The position numbers and the translations under genes were made by a program. A stretch of DNA of 64,000 nucleotides, taken from positions 7,668,501-7,732,500 of the forward strand of contig NZ_CP095376.1 of the NCBI RefSeq assembly GCF_023008405.1, written 5' to 3'. The notes below the pieces were generated by a model that ran no database searches, was not told the DNA's origin, and saw only the letters and a list, made by a program, of their open reading frames with translations. Numbering within the stretch: the stretch's first letter is position 1; the number at the start of each line of letters is the position of its first letter. Shown here piece after piece: positions 18,069 through 26,993 of this stretch. The stretch is from Amycolatopsis sp. FBCC-B4732. GTDB taxonomy: Bacteria > Actinomycetota > Actinomycetes > Mycobacteriales > Pseudonocardiaceae.

Positions 18069-19646
18069 TCAACTCGCGTCGAGGCTCACCGAGTGCCAGC
18101 CGGTCGCGCCGTCCGGGACCGGGTCCGCGCGGTTCTCCGTCTGCGTGTACCCGTCCTGGTCGGTGGCCCGGACGAACGCCTGGTGCGTCCCCGCCGGCAC
18201 GTCGAGCTCGGCCCACCACATCCGCCAGGTGTCCTTGCTCACCTCCGCCGACAGCTCCGCCGGGCGCCAGGCGCCCTGGTCCAGGCGGACCTCCACCTTC
18301 GCGATGCCCGTGTGCTGCGCCCACGCCGTCCCCGCCAGGCGGACCTTGCCGGCGCTCACGCGGGCGAACCCGGTCGGCGTGTCGATGCGGGACTCCGTCT
18401 TGATCGGCGCCTGCTCGCCCCAGCCGCGGCTGAGCCAGTACGCCTGCCGGTCGCTCCACTTCGTGAACTCCAGCGACTGGACCCACTTCGTCGCCGACAC
18501 GTACCCGTACAGGCCGGGGATCACGATCCGCGCCGGGAAGCCGTGCTCGACCGGCAGCGGCTCGCCGTTCATGCCGATCGCCAGCATCGCGCCGCGCTGG
18601 GGGTCGAGGGCGACGTTCGCCGGGGTGCCGCACGTCCAGCCGTCGACGCTGGTGGCGAACATCTGCTCCGCGCCCGCCTGCACGCCCGCCTGGTCCAGCA
18701 GGTCCACCAGGTCGACGCCGATCCAGCTGGCGTTCGAGATCAGCTGGCCGCCGACCTCGTTGGACACGCACGTCAGCGTCACCCGGCGTTCGACCAGCGG
18801 GCGGCTGCGGATGTCGGCGTAGGAGAACGTCACCTCGCGGTCGACCAGCCCGTGGATGCGCAGGCTCCAGTCCTCGGTCCGGATCTGCGGTACGACCAGC
18901 GCGGTGTCGATGCGGTAGAAGTCGCCGTTCGGCGTGATGAACGGCGGTGAGCCCAGCTTCGCGAAGTCGGCGTCCGCGGGCAGCGGCGGCGCGGTGCGCG
19001 CCGGCACGAGCGGGCCGACGGCGGCCCGGGAGTCCTCGGCGTTCGAGCTGGTCCCGGCCACCTGGCCGACGACCGCCGCGACGCCCGAGCCCGCGACCAC
19101 GCCCACCCCGGCGCGCAGAAACTTCCGCCGCGACGCCCCCGCACTTTCACGTGAAAGTGCGGCCCCCTGGTGCGCACTTTCACGTGAAAGTGCGGTCCGG
19201 TGCAGCCAGGTGAACACCGCGAGACCGGCGACCAGCGCCGCGACCGGCGCGAGCAGCGAGACCTGCCCGAGGTCGGAGCGCGCGTAGACGGCGGCGACGC
19301 CGGCCGCGCCGAGCACGAAGACCAGGATCTGCCCGGCCCGCGGCGTCCGGCGCGAAAGCTGCCCGGCCAGCAGCGCGAACAGCACCAGCACCACGGCGAG
19401 CCCGAGCTTGAGCACCGGCTTGTCCCAGGTGCCCAGCGTCCGCTCGGCCCACTTCACGATGCCGGTGGGGCTGTGGTCGATGACGTAGTTGGCCACCGCG
19501 ATGAACGGCGAAGCCGTGTAGCCGACGAAGCCCGCGACGAGGTGTCCCACGCCGAGCGCGGCGGCCAGCGCGAGGATCCCGATCAGGGTCGCGACCGGCA
19601 GCGGAAGCCGGCGCGTCTCCGGGGGCGCGTCCTGCAGAGTGCTCAC
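18069..19646 (-). CDS. Membrane-anchored molybdopterin-dependent oxidoreductase (sulfite-oxidase/YedY-like)
   Basis: 525 aa. The N-terminal 150 residues form about five membrane helices (LPVATLIGILALAAALGVGHLV, VLKLGLAVVLVLFALLAG, ILVFVLGAAGVAAVYA, VSLLAPVAALVAGLAVFTWL). A linker with two ALSRESA copies (152-158, 163-169) and an internal twin-arginine-like SRRKFLRAG plus hydrophobic stretch (172-195) follow. The catalytic part (about 215-400) holds the Moco Cys in TLTCVSNEVGG and continues into a Mo-cofactor dimerisation domain (SAGKVRLAGTAWAQ ... VEVRLDQGAW). The substrate is not predictable. GTG at 19646. Fusion of helices and Tat-like segment is a known actinobacterial layout, but the palindrome-made linker is odd. 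Confidence 0.9.
   Translation of the reverse strand: MSTLQDAPPETRRLPLPVATLIGILALAAALGVGHLVAGFVGYTASPFIAVANYVIDHSPTGIVKWAERTLGTWDKPVLKLGLAVVLVLFALLAGQLSRRTPRAGQILVFVLGAAGVAAVYARSDLGQVSLLAPVAALVAGLAVFTWLHRTALSRESAHQGAALSRESAGASRRKFLRAGVGVVAGSGVAAVVGQVAGTSSNAEDSRAAVGPLVPARTAPPLPADADFAKLGSPPFITPNGDFYRIDTALVVPQIRTEDWSLRIHGLVDREVTFSYADIRSRPLVERRVTLTCVSNEVGGQLISNASWIGVDLVDLLDQAGVQAGAEQMFATSVDGWTCGTPANVALDPQRGAMLAIGMNGEPLPVEHGFPARIVIPGLYGYVSATKWVQSLEFTKWSDRQAYWLSRGWGEQAPIKTESRIDTPTGFARVSAGKVRLAGTAWAQHTGIAKVEVRLDQGAWRPAELSAEVSKDTWRMWWAELDVPAGTHQAFVRATDQDGYTQTENRADPVPDGATGWHSVSLDAS
19141..19193. repeat. Second pair of the 20-bp palindrome, in frame in the Moco enzyme gene
   Basis: GCACTTTCACGTGAAAGTGC at 19141-19160 and 19174-19193, spacing 33 bp (11 codons). 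Each copy reads ALSRESA in the host frame, between the membrane domain and the Tat-like segment. Identical to the two copies at 7289-7347. Confidence 0.9.
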
Positions 19647-19710
19647 GCCTCCATCTTCGGAGCAGAAGCGTGAAGAGGCTGCTCGGAAGCGCTTACGGAC
19701 GTGTTACGGC

Positions 19711-19947
19711 TCAGGCCAGCGCGCGCCGCAGGCGGTCCTCTTCGACGCGCCAGTAGCCGTGCTCGGCGCCGTCGACCAGGATCACCGGGACGCGGTCGCC
19801 GTACTCCGCGCGCCACTCCGGGTCCGTGTCGACGTCCTCGGCCCGCCAGCCGACGCCGAGCTCTCCGCAGATCCGCGCGACCTCGGCCTCCGCGACCTCG
19901 CAGAGGTGGCAGCCCTCGCGGCCCATGACCGTCACTTCGTGCGCCAT
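19711..19947 (-). CDS. Glutaredoxin-like protein
   Basis: 78 aa thioredoxin-fold protein with a CHLC motif at residues 13-16 (GREGCHLCEVAEAEV) and the conserved VPVILVDG cis-Pro strand near 53. Members of this DUF836/glutaredoxin-like group are short and lack extra domains. ATG at 19947. It sits 10 bp downstream of the acyl-CoA synthetase stop, so the two are probably cotranscribed. Equivalent in position to Rv0508. In a mycothiol-making organism (mshA at 42343) it may work as a small thiol redox protein, which is inference. Confidence 0.88.
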   Translation of the reverse strand: MAHEVTVMGREGCHLCEVAEAEVARICGELGVGWRAEDVDTDPEWRAEYGDRVPVILVDGAEHGYWRVEEDRLRRALA

Positions 19948-19957
19948 GGCGTCTTTC

Positions 19958-21469
19958 TTACCGCAGCCGCAGGCGGCGCAGCTTCCCGGTGGCCGAGTGC
20001 GGCAGCGACTCGGCGAACTCGACCAGGTGCGGCACCTTGTACCCGGCCAGGTGGCCCGCGCAGTGGTCGACGACCTGCTGCTCGGACAGCGCCGCGCCGG
20101 CCGCTGGCACCACGAACGCCTTCACCGCTTCGCCGCTGCGCTCGTCGACGACCCCGACGACCGCGGCCTCGGCCACCTCCGGCAGCTGCCCGATGACCTC
20201 CTCGACCTCGCGCGGGAAGACGTTGAAGCCGTTGACGATGATCAGGTCGTTGGCCCGGTCGACCAGGTGCAGGTCGCCGTCGACGTCGAGGTAGCCGACA
20301 TCACCGGTGCGGAACCAGCCCTCGGCGTCGGGCCCGTGCTCGCCGTCGGGCCAGTAGCCGGAGAAGAGGTTCGCGCCGCGGATCGACACCAGCCCGGTCT
20401 CGCCCTCGGCCTCGAAGACGTCGTCGACGTCATCCGGGTCGAGCGGCACGGCCTGGTCGGTGCCGTCGCTGTCGACCAGCCGCAGCTCGATCCCGGGCAG
20501 CGGCCGCCCGACGGAGCCCGGCTTCGGGTAGCCCGTGACCAGCGTCGACGTCACCACCGGCGCGCATTCGGTGAGGCCGTAGCCCTCGAAGACGTCGAGG
20601 CCGGTCGCCTCGCGGATCGCGCCCAGCACCTTCGGGTGCAGCGGTGCGGCGCCCGAGGTCATCCGCCGGACGGTGGCCAGGCCCTGGCGCAGTTCGTCGG
20701 CGCCGAGCGCGGCGAACTCGGCGTACATGGTCGGGACACCGGTGATCGTGGTGACGCCGAGTTCGGCGCAGTCGGCCAGGGTGCGCTGCGCCTCGAAGCG
20801 CTCCGACAGGACGGCGGTCGCGCCGACGGCGACGGCCTGCAGCAGGCCGGGCCCGAGGCCGTAGACGTGGAAGAGCGGGATGGTGAGCAGCACGCGGTCG
20901 TCGTGCTCCAGGACGCCTTCGACGCCGCTGATCTGCTCCAGGTTCGCCAGCAGCGCGCGGTGCGAGAGCATCACGCCGCGCGGCGGCCCGGTGGTGCCCG
21001 AGGTGTAGGAAACGACCGCGATGTCCTCACCGGCCCGGCCGGCATCGACGAATTCGACTACTCCATCCGGGCCACCCGGCGGCGTGAGCCCGCTCACCCC
21101 GGCCGGCAATTCCGCTTCGGCGTCGCGCTGGATGACAACCTTGGCACCGCTGTGCTCGATCAGCTTCCCGAGTTCCGGGCCGGGCACCTGCGGCGACAGC
21201 GGCACGACGACCGCGCCCGCGCGCAGCGCGCCGAAGAACGCGACCGCGAAGTCGGCCGACGTCGGCAGCCGCAGCGCGACCGGGTCGCCGGGCTCGACCC
21301 CCGCGTCCGCGAGCACCTGGGCCTGGACCTGGGCGGCGGCTTCGAGCTGCCGGTGGGTCAGGACGCGGCCGGTTCCGGTTTCGCGCACGGCCGGGTGGTC
21401 CGGCCACGTGGCCGCGGCCCGCGAGAGCAGCCCACCGACACCCGACGTCGTCCCCTCTGGAGCACTCAC
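19958..21469 (-). CDS. AMP-dependent acyl-CoA synthetase/ligase
   Basis: Activates a carboxylic acid as an acyl adenylate and transfers it to CoA. 503 aa, slightly short for the family but complete. Motifs: phosphate-binding SYTSGTTGPPRGVMLSH, GYGLTECAPVV, hinge/adenine region WFRTGDVGYLDVDG ... DLIIVNGFNVFPREVEE, and the C-terminal catalytic Lys in ATGKLRRLRLR. GTG start at 21469 gives VSAPEGTTSGVGGLLSRAAA. The resemblance is to fatty-acid CoA ligases, but the chain length cannot be read. Divergent from the BldN-like sigma gene. Confidence 0.9.
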   Translation of the reverse strand: MSAPEGTTSGVGGLLSRAAATWPDHPAVRETGTGRVLTHRQLEAAAQVQAQVLADAGVEPGDPVALRLPTSADFAVAFFGALRAGAVVVPLSPQVPGPELGKLIEHSGAKVVIQRDAEAELPAGVSGLTPPGGPDGVVEFVDAGRAGEDIAVVSYTSGTTGPPRGVMLSHRALLANLEQISGVEGVLEHDDRVLLTIPLFHVYGLGPGLLQAVAVGATAVLSERFEAQRTLADCAELGVTTITGVPTMYAEFAALGADELRQGLATVRRMTSGAAPLHPKVLGAIREATGLDVFEGYGLTECAPVVTSTLVTGYPKPGSVGRPLPGIELRLVDSDGTDQAVPLDPDDVDDVFEAEGETGLVSIRGANLFSGYWPDGEHGPDAEGWFRTGDVGYLDVDGDLHLVDRANDLIIVNGFNVFPREVEEVIGQLPEVAEAAVVGVVDERSGEAVKAFVVPAAGAALSEQQVVDHCAGHLAGYKVPHLVEFAESLPHSATGKLRRLRLR

Positions 21470-21615
21470 CCGCGGCCCGCCTTTCTCCGATCCCGGCCAA
21501 AGCGTTGCAAGTCTGTCATTCGGAGCGACGTCATGGGTGCTGACCGCGAGCGTCGCTTCTACGCAACCCCGGAGCCACTACCTACTTCGCGGTAACTACA
21601 CGTATGCTGCACTGC

Positions 21616-21646
21616 GTCGCGGGGTGGTGTTGATCACCGCCGCGAC
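21616..21646. promoter_or_regulatory. Inverted repeat in the leader of the sigma gene
   Basis: GTCGCGG at 21616-21622 pairs with CCGCGAC at 21640-21646, with further GGTG/CACC pairing inside. It lies just ahead of the short upstream ORF. It could be an operator or an RNA hairpin; nothing in the sequence decides. Confidence 0.4.
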
Positions 21647-21664
21647 CGGAGAGAGGGAGTCGCC

Positions 21665-21787
21665 GTGACGAACTTGCTTGCCCACGAAGTCGTGGGGCAC
21701 GCGAGCCGGCAGGCCCCTGCTCGTCCGGGTTCCGGGGGTACCGTGGCTCGCAGGGCCAGCTTCGCCGCCGGAGGTGCCGCCCGATGA
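21665..21787 (+). CDS. Short upstream ORF (40 aa) coupled to the sigma gene
   Basis: GTG at 21665 preceded by GGGAG with 5-bp spacing opens a 40-codon frame (VTNLLAHEVVGHASRQ... ends FAAGGAAR) whose TGA overlaps the ATG of the sigma factor gene in an ATGA. Its last codons contain GGAGG, which serves the sigma start. This looks like a translated leader that couples or limits synthesis of the developmental sigma factor. No domain is recognisable; it may be regulatory rather than produce a functional peptide. Confidence 0.5.
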   Translation: MTNLLAHEVVGHASRQAPARPGSGGTVARRASFAAGGAAR

Positions 21788-22476
21788 CCGTGCCGACCGC
21801 CGTGAGCCGCGGGCCCGTCTTCATGTTCGCCGAGCGCGTGTTCGGCCGATCCTCGACGGTGCCGGTGAGCAGGCAGGCGTCCGACGACGAACGCGCCGAG
21901 GCCGCGAAGGCCGAGGCGTGGGAGCTCGTGCGCGCCGCGCAGGACGGCGACACGTCCGCCTTCGGCCGCCTCTACGACCGCTACGTCGACGTCGTCTACC
22001 GGTACGTGCTGTTCCGGCTCGGCGACCGCGACCTGGCCGAAGACGTCACCAGCGAGACGTTCCTGCGCGCGCTGCGCCGGATCACGTCGGTGAGCTACCA
22101 GGGGCGTGACGTCGGCGCCTGGTTCGTCACCATCGCCCGCAACCTCGTGCTCGACCACGTGAAGTCGAGCCGGTTCAAGCTCGAGGTCGTCACCGACGAG
22201 GTGACCGAGCCCGGCTCGGCGCCGTTCAGCGTCGGCGCGACCGCGCAGGCGGGCCCCGAGCAGGAGGCCATCACCCGCGCGACCCGCGCCGAGCTGCTGC
22301 GCTGCGTCGCGGAACTGGGCGACGACCAGCGGGAATGCATCATCCTGCGGTTCCTGCAGGGCCTGTCGGTGGCGGAGACGGCCGCGATCATGAACCGCAA
22401 CGAGGGTGCGATCAAGGCGCTCCAGCACCGGGCGGTACGCCGATTGGCACAACTTCTGCCCACCGGATTGCGCTGA
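21784..22476 (+). CDS. ECF RNA polymerase sigma factor, BldN type
   Basis: 230 aa. After an N-terminal extension of about 50 residues come sigma region 2 (AFGRLYDRYVDVVYRYVLFRLGDRDLAEDVTSETFLRALRRI), a linker and region 4 (ELGDDQRECIILRFLQGLSVAETAAIMNRNEGAIKALQHRA). The segments QGRDVGAWFVTIARNLVLDH and KSSRFKLEV match Streptomyces BldN, which controls aerial development and is made with an N-terminal pro-sequence; the extension here may play the same part. ATG at 21784 with GGAGG 8 bp upstream. The next gene is a likely membrane anti-sigma factor. Confidence 0.9.
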   Translation: MTVPTAVSRGPVFMFAERVFGRSSTVPVSRQASDDERAEAAKAEAWELVRAAQDGDTSAFGRLYDRYVDVVYRYVLFRLGDRDLAEDVTSETFLRALRRITSVSYQGRDVGAWFVTIARNLVLDHVKSSRFKLEVVTDEVTEPGSAPFSVGATAQAGPEQEAITRATRAELLRCVAELGDDQRECIILRFLQGLSVAETAAIMNRNEGAIKALQHRAVRRLAQLLPTGLR

Positions 22477-22588
22477 TCCCGCGAACTTTCCGGTCCGTCG
22501 ACCGGAACCGGTAACCCCGGCACCTTCTTAATCGTTACTCCTGCCAGACCGGTGTCAGGACCGGCCATGGCCCGGATGGAGCTGCGCA

Positions 22589-23656
22589 GTGAGGTTTGCG
22601 CGTGAGCGAGCCGAGATCGACCGGTTCGCGCGTGCCCTGGAGCCGTCCCCGGTACGCCGGGACGGCGAGTTCGCCGACGAACTGGTTCTCGTCGGCGCGC
22701 TGCGCGACCTCGGTGCGGCCGGGGCGCCCGACCTGGAAACCCGGCAGCGGATCCGCGCGGAGATCGCGGGCCGCCTGGAGACGGCGGCGGCCACCCCGCG
22801 TCGGAGGTGGCGGCCGCGGACCGCCGACCTGGTGGCCGCCGCGCTCTTCCTGGTCCTGGTCCTCTCGGGCCTGACGCTGGTGCTGTCCCGGAGCGCGTTG
22901 CCCGGTGACGCGCTGTACAGCGTGAAGCGCGCCGGGGAGTCGACGGCGCTGGGCCTGACGTTCGGCGACCAGGCCAAGGCGCAGAAGCACCTGGAGTTCG
23001 CCACCAACCGGATCACCGAGCTCGGCGAGCTGGCCAGGGAAGACGCGAGCCAGGCCGACTACCGGACCGCCTACGACGACTTCGCCGCCGACCTGAAGGC
23101 GGGCGTCGCCCAGCTGGCCACGGTGGCCACCAGCGACGGCGGCGGGGCGCAGGCACTCGCCGACGTCCGGCTGTGGGCGCGCAACCAGGCGGCGCGGCTG
23201 ACCTCGCAGCCGCTCCCGGCCGACGCGACGCCGGTGTTCGGCGACGTCCGCGACCTGCTGGGCAAGGTCCAGGAGCGCACGAGCGGGCTGGTGGCGCGGC
23301 TGAACTGCTACGAGATCACCACCGGCACGTCCGACGAGCTGGGGCTGCTCCCGGCGACCGGCGAGTGCACGGCCCGGCCGGCCCCGGCCGCGGGCGAGCA
23401 GCCGTCGTCCGGGCCGTCGTCGTCGGTGCCGGGCGAAAGCACCGCACCGCTCGCGACGGGCACGCAGCTGCCGCCTTCGGACGCGGCGGCCACCCCGGGC
23501 ATCCCGGCCCCGACCGGCGGCGTGACGCCCCCGCCGGTGTACAGCGGCCCGACGACGAGCACGCGGCCGCCGTCGACCACCCCGGCGACGTCGACGCCGC
23601 CGCTGGTTTCGATCCCGCCGTTGCTGCCGGGCCTGCCGCCGATCGTGATCGGCTGA
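22589..23656 (+). CDS. RsbN-like membrane anti-sigma factor (DUF5667)
   Basis: 355 aa. Cytoplasmic head of about 85 residues (FARERAEIDRFARALEPSP ... LETRQRIRAEIAGRLE) suited to bind a sigma factor, one membrane helix (LVAAALFLVLVLSGLTLVL, about 90-108), then the DUF5667 region (LPGDALYSVKRAGESTALGLTF) and a long Pro/Ser/Thr tail in the cell wall space. Streptomyces RsbN, the BldN anti-sigma, has the same context and plan. GTG at 22589 is the first workable start; the ATG upstream (22576 region) ends quickly. Gap to the sigma gene 112 bp. Confidence 0.85.
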   Translation: MRFARERAEIDRFARALEPSPVRRDGEFADELVLVGALRDLGAAGAPDLETRQRIRAEIAGRLETAAATPRRRWRPRTADLVAAALFLVLVLSGLTLVLSRSALPGDALYSVKRAGESTALGLTFGDQAKAQKHLEFATNRITELGELAREDASQADYRTAYDDFAADLKAGVAQLATVATSDGGGAQALADVRLWARNQAARLTSQPLPADATPVFGDVRDLLGKVQERTSGLVARLNCYEITTGTSDELGLLPATGECTARPAPAAGEQPSSGPSSSVPGESTAPLATGTQLPPSDAAATPGIPAPTGGVTPPPVYSGPTTSTRPPSTTPATSTPPLVSIPPLLPGLPPIVIG

Positions 23657-23749
23657 GGTCCGGGCCACACCTGCGACGGGGCGGTGGGCGGATCGCTACG
23701 CTGTGCGAAGGACCCGGACGTGGGCAGACGTGACGTGGAGGCGGTGTGC

Positions 23750-24643
23750 GTGTCAGCGTGGCGTGGCAGGGATAAGAGTCAGGAGCTGGAACGGCTCGCC
23801 GCGCTCGCGGGCGAGGCGTCGGCCGAGGCCGCCCACGCCCGAGTGGTTTCCGAACCCCCCTCGCCGCCCGCACCGCCGGACCTGACCGCGGCGGCGTTCT
23901 TCGACGTGGACAACACGATGATGATGGGCGCGTCGATCTTCTACTTCGCCCGCGGGCTCGCCGCGCGCAAGTTCTTCACCTCAGCCGACCTGGCCGGGTT
24001 CGTCTGGGGCCAGATCAAGTTCCGGCTCGGCGGCCGCGAGAACAAGGAAGACATCAAGACCCACCGCGAGCGCGCACTGTCCTTTGTGGCCGGCCGCACG
24101 GTGGCGGAGCTGACGTCGATCAGCGAAGAGATCTACGACGAGCTGATGGCGGACAAGATCTGGTCCGGCACCCGCGCGCTGGCCCAGATGCACCTGGACG
24201 CCGGCCAGCGCGTCTGGCTGGTCACGGCGACCCCGATCGAGCTGGCGGCGATCATCTCCCGCCGGCTCGGCCTCACCGGCGCGCTGGGCACGGTCGCGGA
24301 GACGCGTGACGGTGTCTACACGGGACGCTTGGTGGGCGACCTGCTGCACGGCCGCGCGAAGGCGCACGCGGTGCGGGCGCTGGCGTCCCGCGAGGGCCTG
24401 AACCTCAAGCGCTGCACGGCGTATTCGGACTCGGCCAACGACATCCCGATGCTGTCGGCGGTGGGCACGGCGGTGGCGGTCAACCCGGACGGCGGCCTGC
24501 GCGACGTGGCCCGCGCCCGCGGCTGGGAGATCCGCGACTTCCGCACCGGCCGCAAGGCGGCGAAGATCGGCGTGCCGTCAGTGCTGGGCGCGGGAGCTTT
24601 GGCGGGTGCGGTGGCGGCGGGCATGGCCTACCGCCGCCGCTGA
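23750..24643 (+). CDS. HAD-IB family phosphatase (SerB1-like)
   Basis: 297 aa. HAD motif [10 protein letters not shown] near residue 50, motif II LVTATP near 165, Lys-containing KAHAVRAL and motif [14 protein letters not shown] near 225, with a C-terminal hydrophobic stretch ([16 protein letters not shown]) ending in basic residues. Relatives are annotated as phosphoserine phosphatase SerB1, but the helical insert (about 65-130) and hydrophobic tail make another substrate possible. GTG at 23750 chosen because GGAGG lies 8 bp upstream; GTG 23744 and longer versions are weaker. Convergent with the acyltransferase gene. Confidence 0.9.
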   Translation: MSAWRGRDKSQELERLAALAGEASAEAAHARVVSEPPSPPAPPDLTAAAFFDVDNTMMMGASIFYFARGLAARKFFTSADLAGFVWGQIKFRLGGRENKEDIKTHRERALSFVAGRTVAELTSISEEIYDELMADKIWSGTRALAQMHLDAGQRVWLVTATPIELAAIISRRLGLTGALGTVAETRDGVYTGRLVGDLLHGRAKAHAVRALASREGLNLKRCTAYSDSANDIPMLSAVGTAVAVNPDGGLRDVARARGWEIRDFRTGRKAAKIGVPSVLGAGALAGAVAAGMAYRRR

Positions 24644-24659
24644 TCCCGGTGCAAGGTCC

Positions 24660-25745
24660 TCAGCCGCGGAAGACCGACTTCCGCTGGGAAAGGCGCTGGT
24701 ACAGCGTCTGCTGGATCGACTCGCGGACCTGGTCGGTCAGCTGGAACACCAGCATCGGGTCCTCCACCGCCTCCGGCTCGAACTCGTCGGTGCGGATCGG
24801 CTCGCCGAACTCGATGCTCCACTTCGTCGGCAGCGGGAGGGCGCCCAGCAGGCCGAAGTGCGGGAAGAGCGGCGTCACCGGGAAGTACGGCAGCCCGAAC
24901 ATCCGCGCGAGGATCTTGATGTCGCCCAGCTTCGGGTAGATCTCCTCGGCGCCGATCACCGACACCGGGATGATCGGCACGCCGGCGCGCAGCGCGGCCG
25001 ACACGAAACCGCCGCGGCCGAAGCGCTGCAGCTTGTAGCGGGACGAGAACGGCTTGCCGATGCCCTTGAAGCCCTCCGGCCACACCCCGACCAGCTCGCC
25101 CTTGCGCAGCAGGCGTTCGGCGTCCTCGTTGCAGGCCAGCGTCTGGCCGGACTTGCGCGCGAACGACCCCACCAGCGGCACCTGGAACACCAGGTCGGCG
25201 CCCAGTCCGCGCAGGTGACGGCCGCCGGTCTCGTCGTGGACCGCGACCGCCGTCATCAGCGAGTCGAGCGGCACCGTGCCGGAGTGGTTGGACACCAGCA
25301 GCGCGCCGCCGGAGGCCGGGAGGTTCTCGACGCCGTGCGTCTCGACGCGGAACCAGTTCTTGTACAGCGCGCGCAGCGGCGGCAGGAACACCGCGTCGGT
25401 CAGCTCGGCGTCGAAGCCGAACTCGTCGACCGTGTAGTCGCCGGTCAGCCGGTCGCGGATGAAGCCGAGCGCCGAGCGCGCGGCGGCCGAAAGGGGCTCC
25501 TCCGGGGATTCCTTCCCGGCGCCCGGGAAGGCGACGACCGGTGCGGCCGCCTCCTCACGGAGGTCCGCCGGGGCTCCCGGCTTCGCCCGGCCCGGTCCGT
25601 GCAGGGGGATGACCTGCGCCTCGGCACCGCCCACTGTCTCCGCCTCGCTTCCGAAGTCGCCCGAGTCGTGCGGTCTGCTGTGCCAAGCGGAGCTTCGCTC
25701 CGCGCCGGGGGCTCCGCCACCCGGACCCCCGGAGGGCCTGTTCAC
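24660..25745 (-). CDS. 1-acyl-glycerol-phosphate acyltransferase-like protein (PlsC domain)
   Basis: 361 aa. The first 80 residues are low-complexity and disordered; the PlsC domain follows with NHSGTVPLD (HX4D motif, about residue 155), the glycine-glutamate motif VGVWPEGFKGIG (about 220) and VPIIPVSVIGAEE. It resembles the Rv0502 group, next to an Rv0501-like epimerase in M. tuberculosis as here. GTG at 25745 overlaps the epimerase stop (GTGA). The N-terminal DNA (25680-25735) is a GC-rich inverted-repeat stretch of low-complexity type, probably a later insertion. Acyl donor and acceptor unknown. Confidence 0.88.
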   Translation of the reverse strand: MNRPSGGPGGGAPGAERSSAWHSRPHDSGDFGSEAETVGGAEAQVIPLHGPGRAKPGAPADLREEAAAPVVAFPGAGKESPEEPLSAAARSALGFIRDRLTGDYTVDEFGFDAELTDAVFLPPLRALYKNWFRVETHGVENLPASGGALLVSNHSGTVPLDSLMTAVAVHDETGGRHLRGLGADLVFQVPLVGSFARKSGQTLACNEDAERLLRKGELVGVWPEGFKGIGKPFSSRYKLQRFGRGGFVSAALRAGVPIIPVSVIGAEEIYPKLGDIKILARMFGLPYFPVTPLFPHFGLLGALPLPTKWSIEFGEPIRTDEFEPEAVEDPMLVFQLTDQVRESIQQTLYQRLSQRKSVFRG

Positions 25746-26785
25746 CGGCTCTGCCCCGTCGCAGCGGCGACGAGCACCTTCCCGGCCAGGCCCGCCAGCT
25801 TGGCGCCGTCGAGCACCGGCCGGAGCCCGCGTCCGACGATGTAGTCGTCGAACGCCTCTCGCGTGGTCCACCGCGGGGTGTACCCGAACTCGTTCTTCAG
25901 CTTCGTGATGTCGACGACCCGGCCGAAGTTCAGCAACCGGACCTGGTCGGCGGAAAAGTCCACGACCCGCGCGCCGCGCAGGACCTTGCCGACCGACGGC
26001 ACCACCGTCCGCGGCATCGGCAGCTCGACCCGGCCCGCTCGCCGGATCGCCTGCGACAGCGTGAGTACCCCGTCCGAGCCGACGTTGAAGACGCCGGGCC
26101 GGTCGGTCAGGGTCGCTCGTTCCAGCACGGCCAGCGCGTCCGAAGAGTGCAGCAGCTGGATGCGGGCGTCGTACCCGAAGACCGTCGGGACCACCGGCAG
26201 CGCGAAGTAGCGCGAAAGGACGGTGTCGGTCGACGGCCCGATGATGTTGGCGAAGCGGAACAGCGTCGTGGTGATGTCGGGGCGGCGGCGCACGAGGCCG
26301 CGCACGTAGCCCTCCATCTCGACGGCGTCCTTCGCGTACCCGCTGGTCGACGTCGGGATGAGCTCGGAGTCCTCGGTGAACACCGCCTGCGAGCGGGCGC
26401 CGGCGCCGTAGACCGCCGCGGTCGACTTGACGACCAGCTTGCGGACGAGCGGCGAGCGCTGGCACGCGGCGAGCAGCCGCATCGTGCCGATGACGTTGAC
26501 TTCCTTGATCGCCGTGCGGCGGCCCGGGCCGGCCGGGTGCGCGGTGCAGGACGCGTGCACCACGGTGTCGACCCTGGCGGTGCTGATCACCTTGGCGATC
26601 AGCGGGTTCCGGATGTCCGCGCGGACGAACTCCGCGTGGCCCATGCGCTGCAGGACCGTCTTGTCCGGCGGGACCGTGTCGACGCCGATGACCCGCTCGA
26701 AATCGGGGTTGTTGCCCAGCCGGGCGAGCAGTTTCCCGCCCAGTTCGCCGGCGACCCCGGTGACGAGCACGATGTTCGACGGCAT
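25742..26785 (-). CDS. NAD-dependent epimerase/dehydratase (short-chain, extended)
   Basis: 347 aa extended SDR. Rossmann motif VTGVAGELGGKLLARL at residue 8, acidic loop IGVDTVPP, catalytic-region STAAVYGAG (about 125) and SGYAKD with Tyr-X-X-X-(Asp) instead of the usual YxxxK: Tyr-Ala-Lys is present in GYAKDAVE. Related to GalE2/Rv0501. The real substrate is open: sugar nucleotide or steroid/lipid-linked. ATG at 26785. First gene of a two-gene unit with the acyltransferase, 256 bp downstream of bS22. Confidence 0.88.
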   Translation of the reverse strand: MPSNIVLVTGVAGELGGKLLARLGNNPDFERVIGVDTVPPDKTVLQRMGHAEFVRADIRNPLIAKVISTARVDTVVHASCTAHPAGPGRRTAIKEVNVIGTMRLLAACQRSPLVRKLVVKSTAAVYGAGARSQAVFTEDSELIPTSTSGYAKDAVEMEGYVRGLVRRRPDITTTLFRFANIIGPSTDTVLSRYFALPVVPTVFGYDARIQLLHSSDALAVLERATLTDRPGVFNVGSDGVLTLSQAIRRAGRVELPMPRTVVPSVGKVLRGARVVDFSADQVRLLNFGRVVDITKLKNEFGYTPRWTTREAFDDYIVGRGLRPVLDGAKLAGLAGKVLVAAATGQSR

Positions 26786-26993
26786 GCGACTCCCTGCGGC
26801 GTAGGGCGTGGTGGGGGTGGACGATCACCCGAAGTGCGCGGGCCTGCACTCACTGGAAGCATCGCGCGGACACCATTGAGATGTTACCGCTCATCAGTGG
26901 TAGCTCAGGGGTGTCTTACGTGCTATTAACCGCTTTCCCCCGGAAAGCGACGAAGGCCTCACTCGAACGGGGGGAACCGGCCCACCACATGGA

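Noticed and set aside
24660..26849. 729-aa fusion of acyltransferase and epimerase-like frame
   Set aside because: The upstream part lacks protein features and overlaps the epimerase gene in a different frame.
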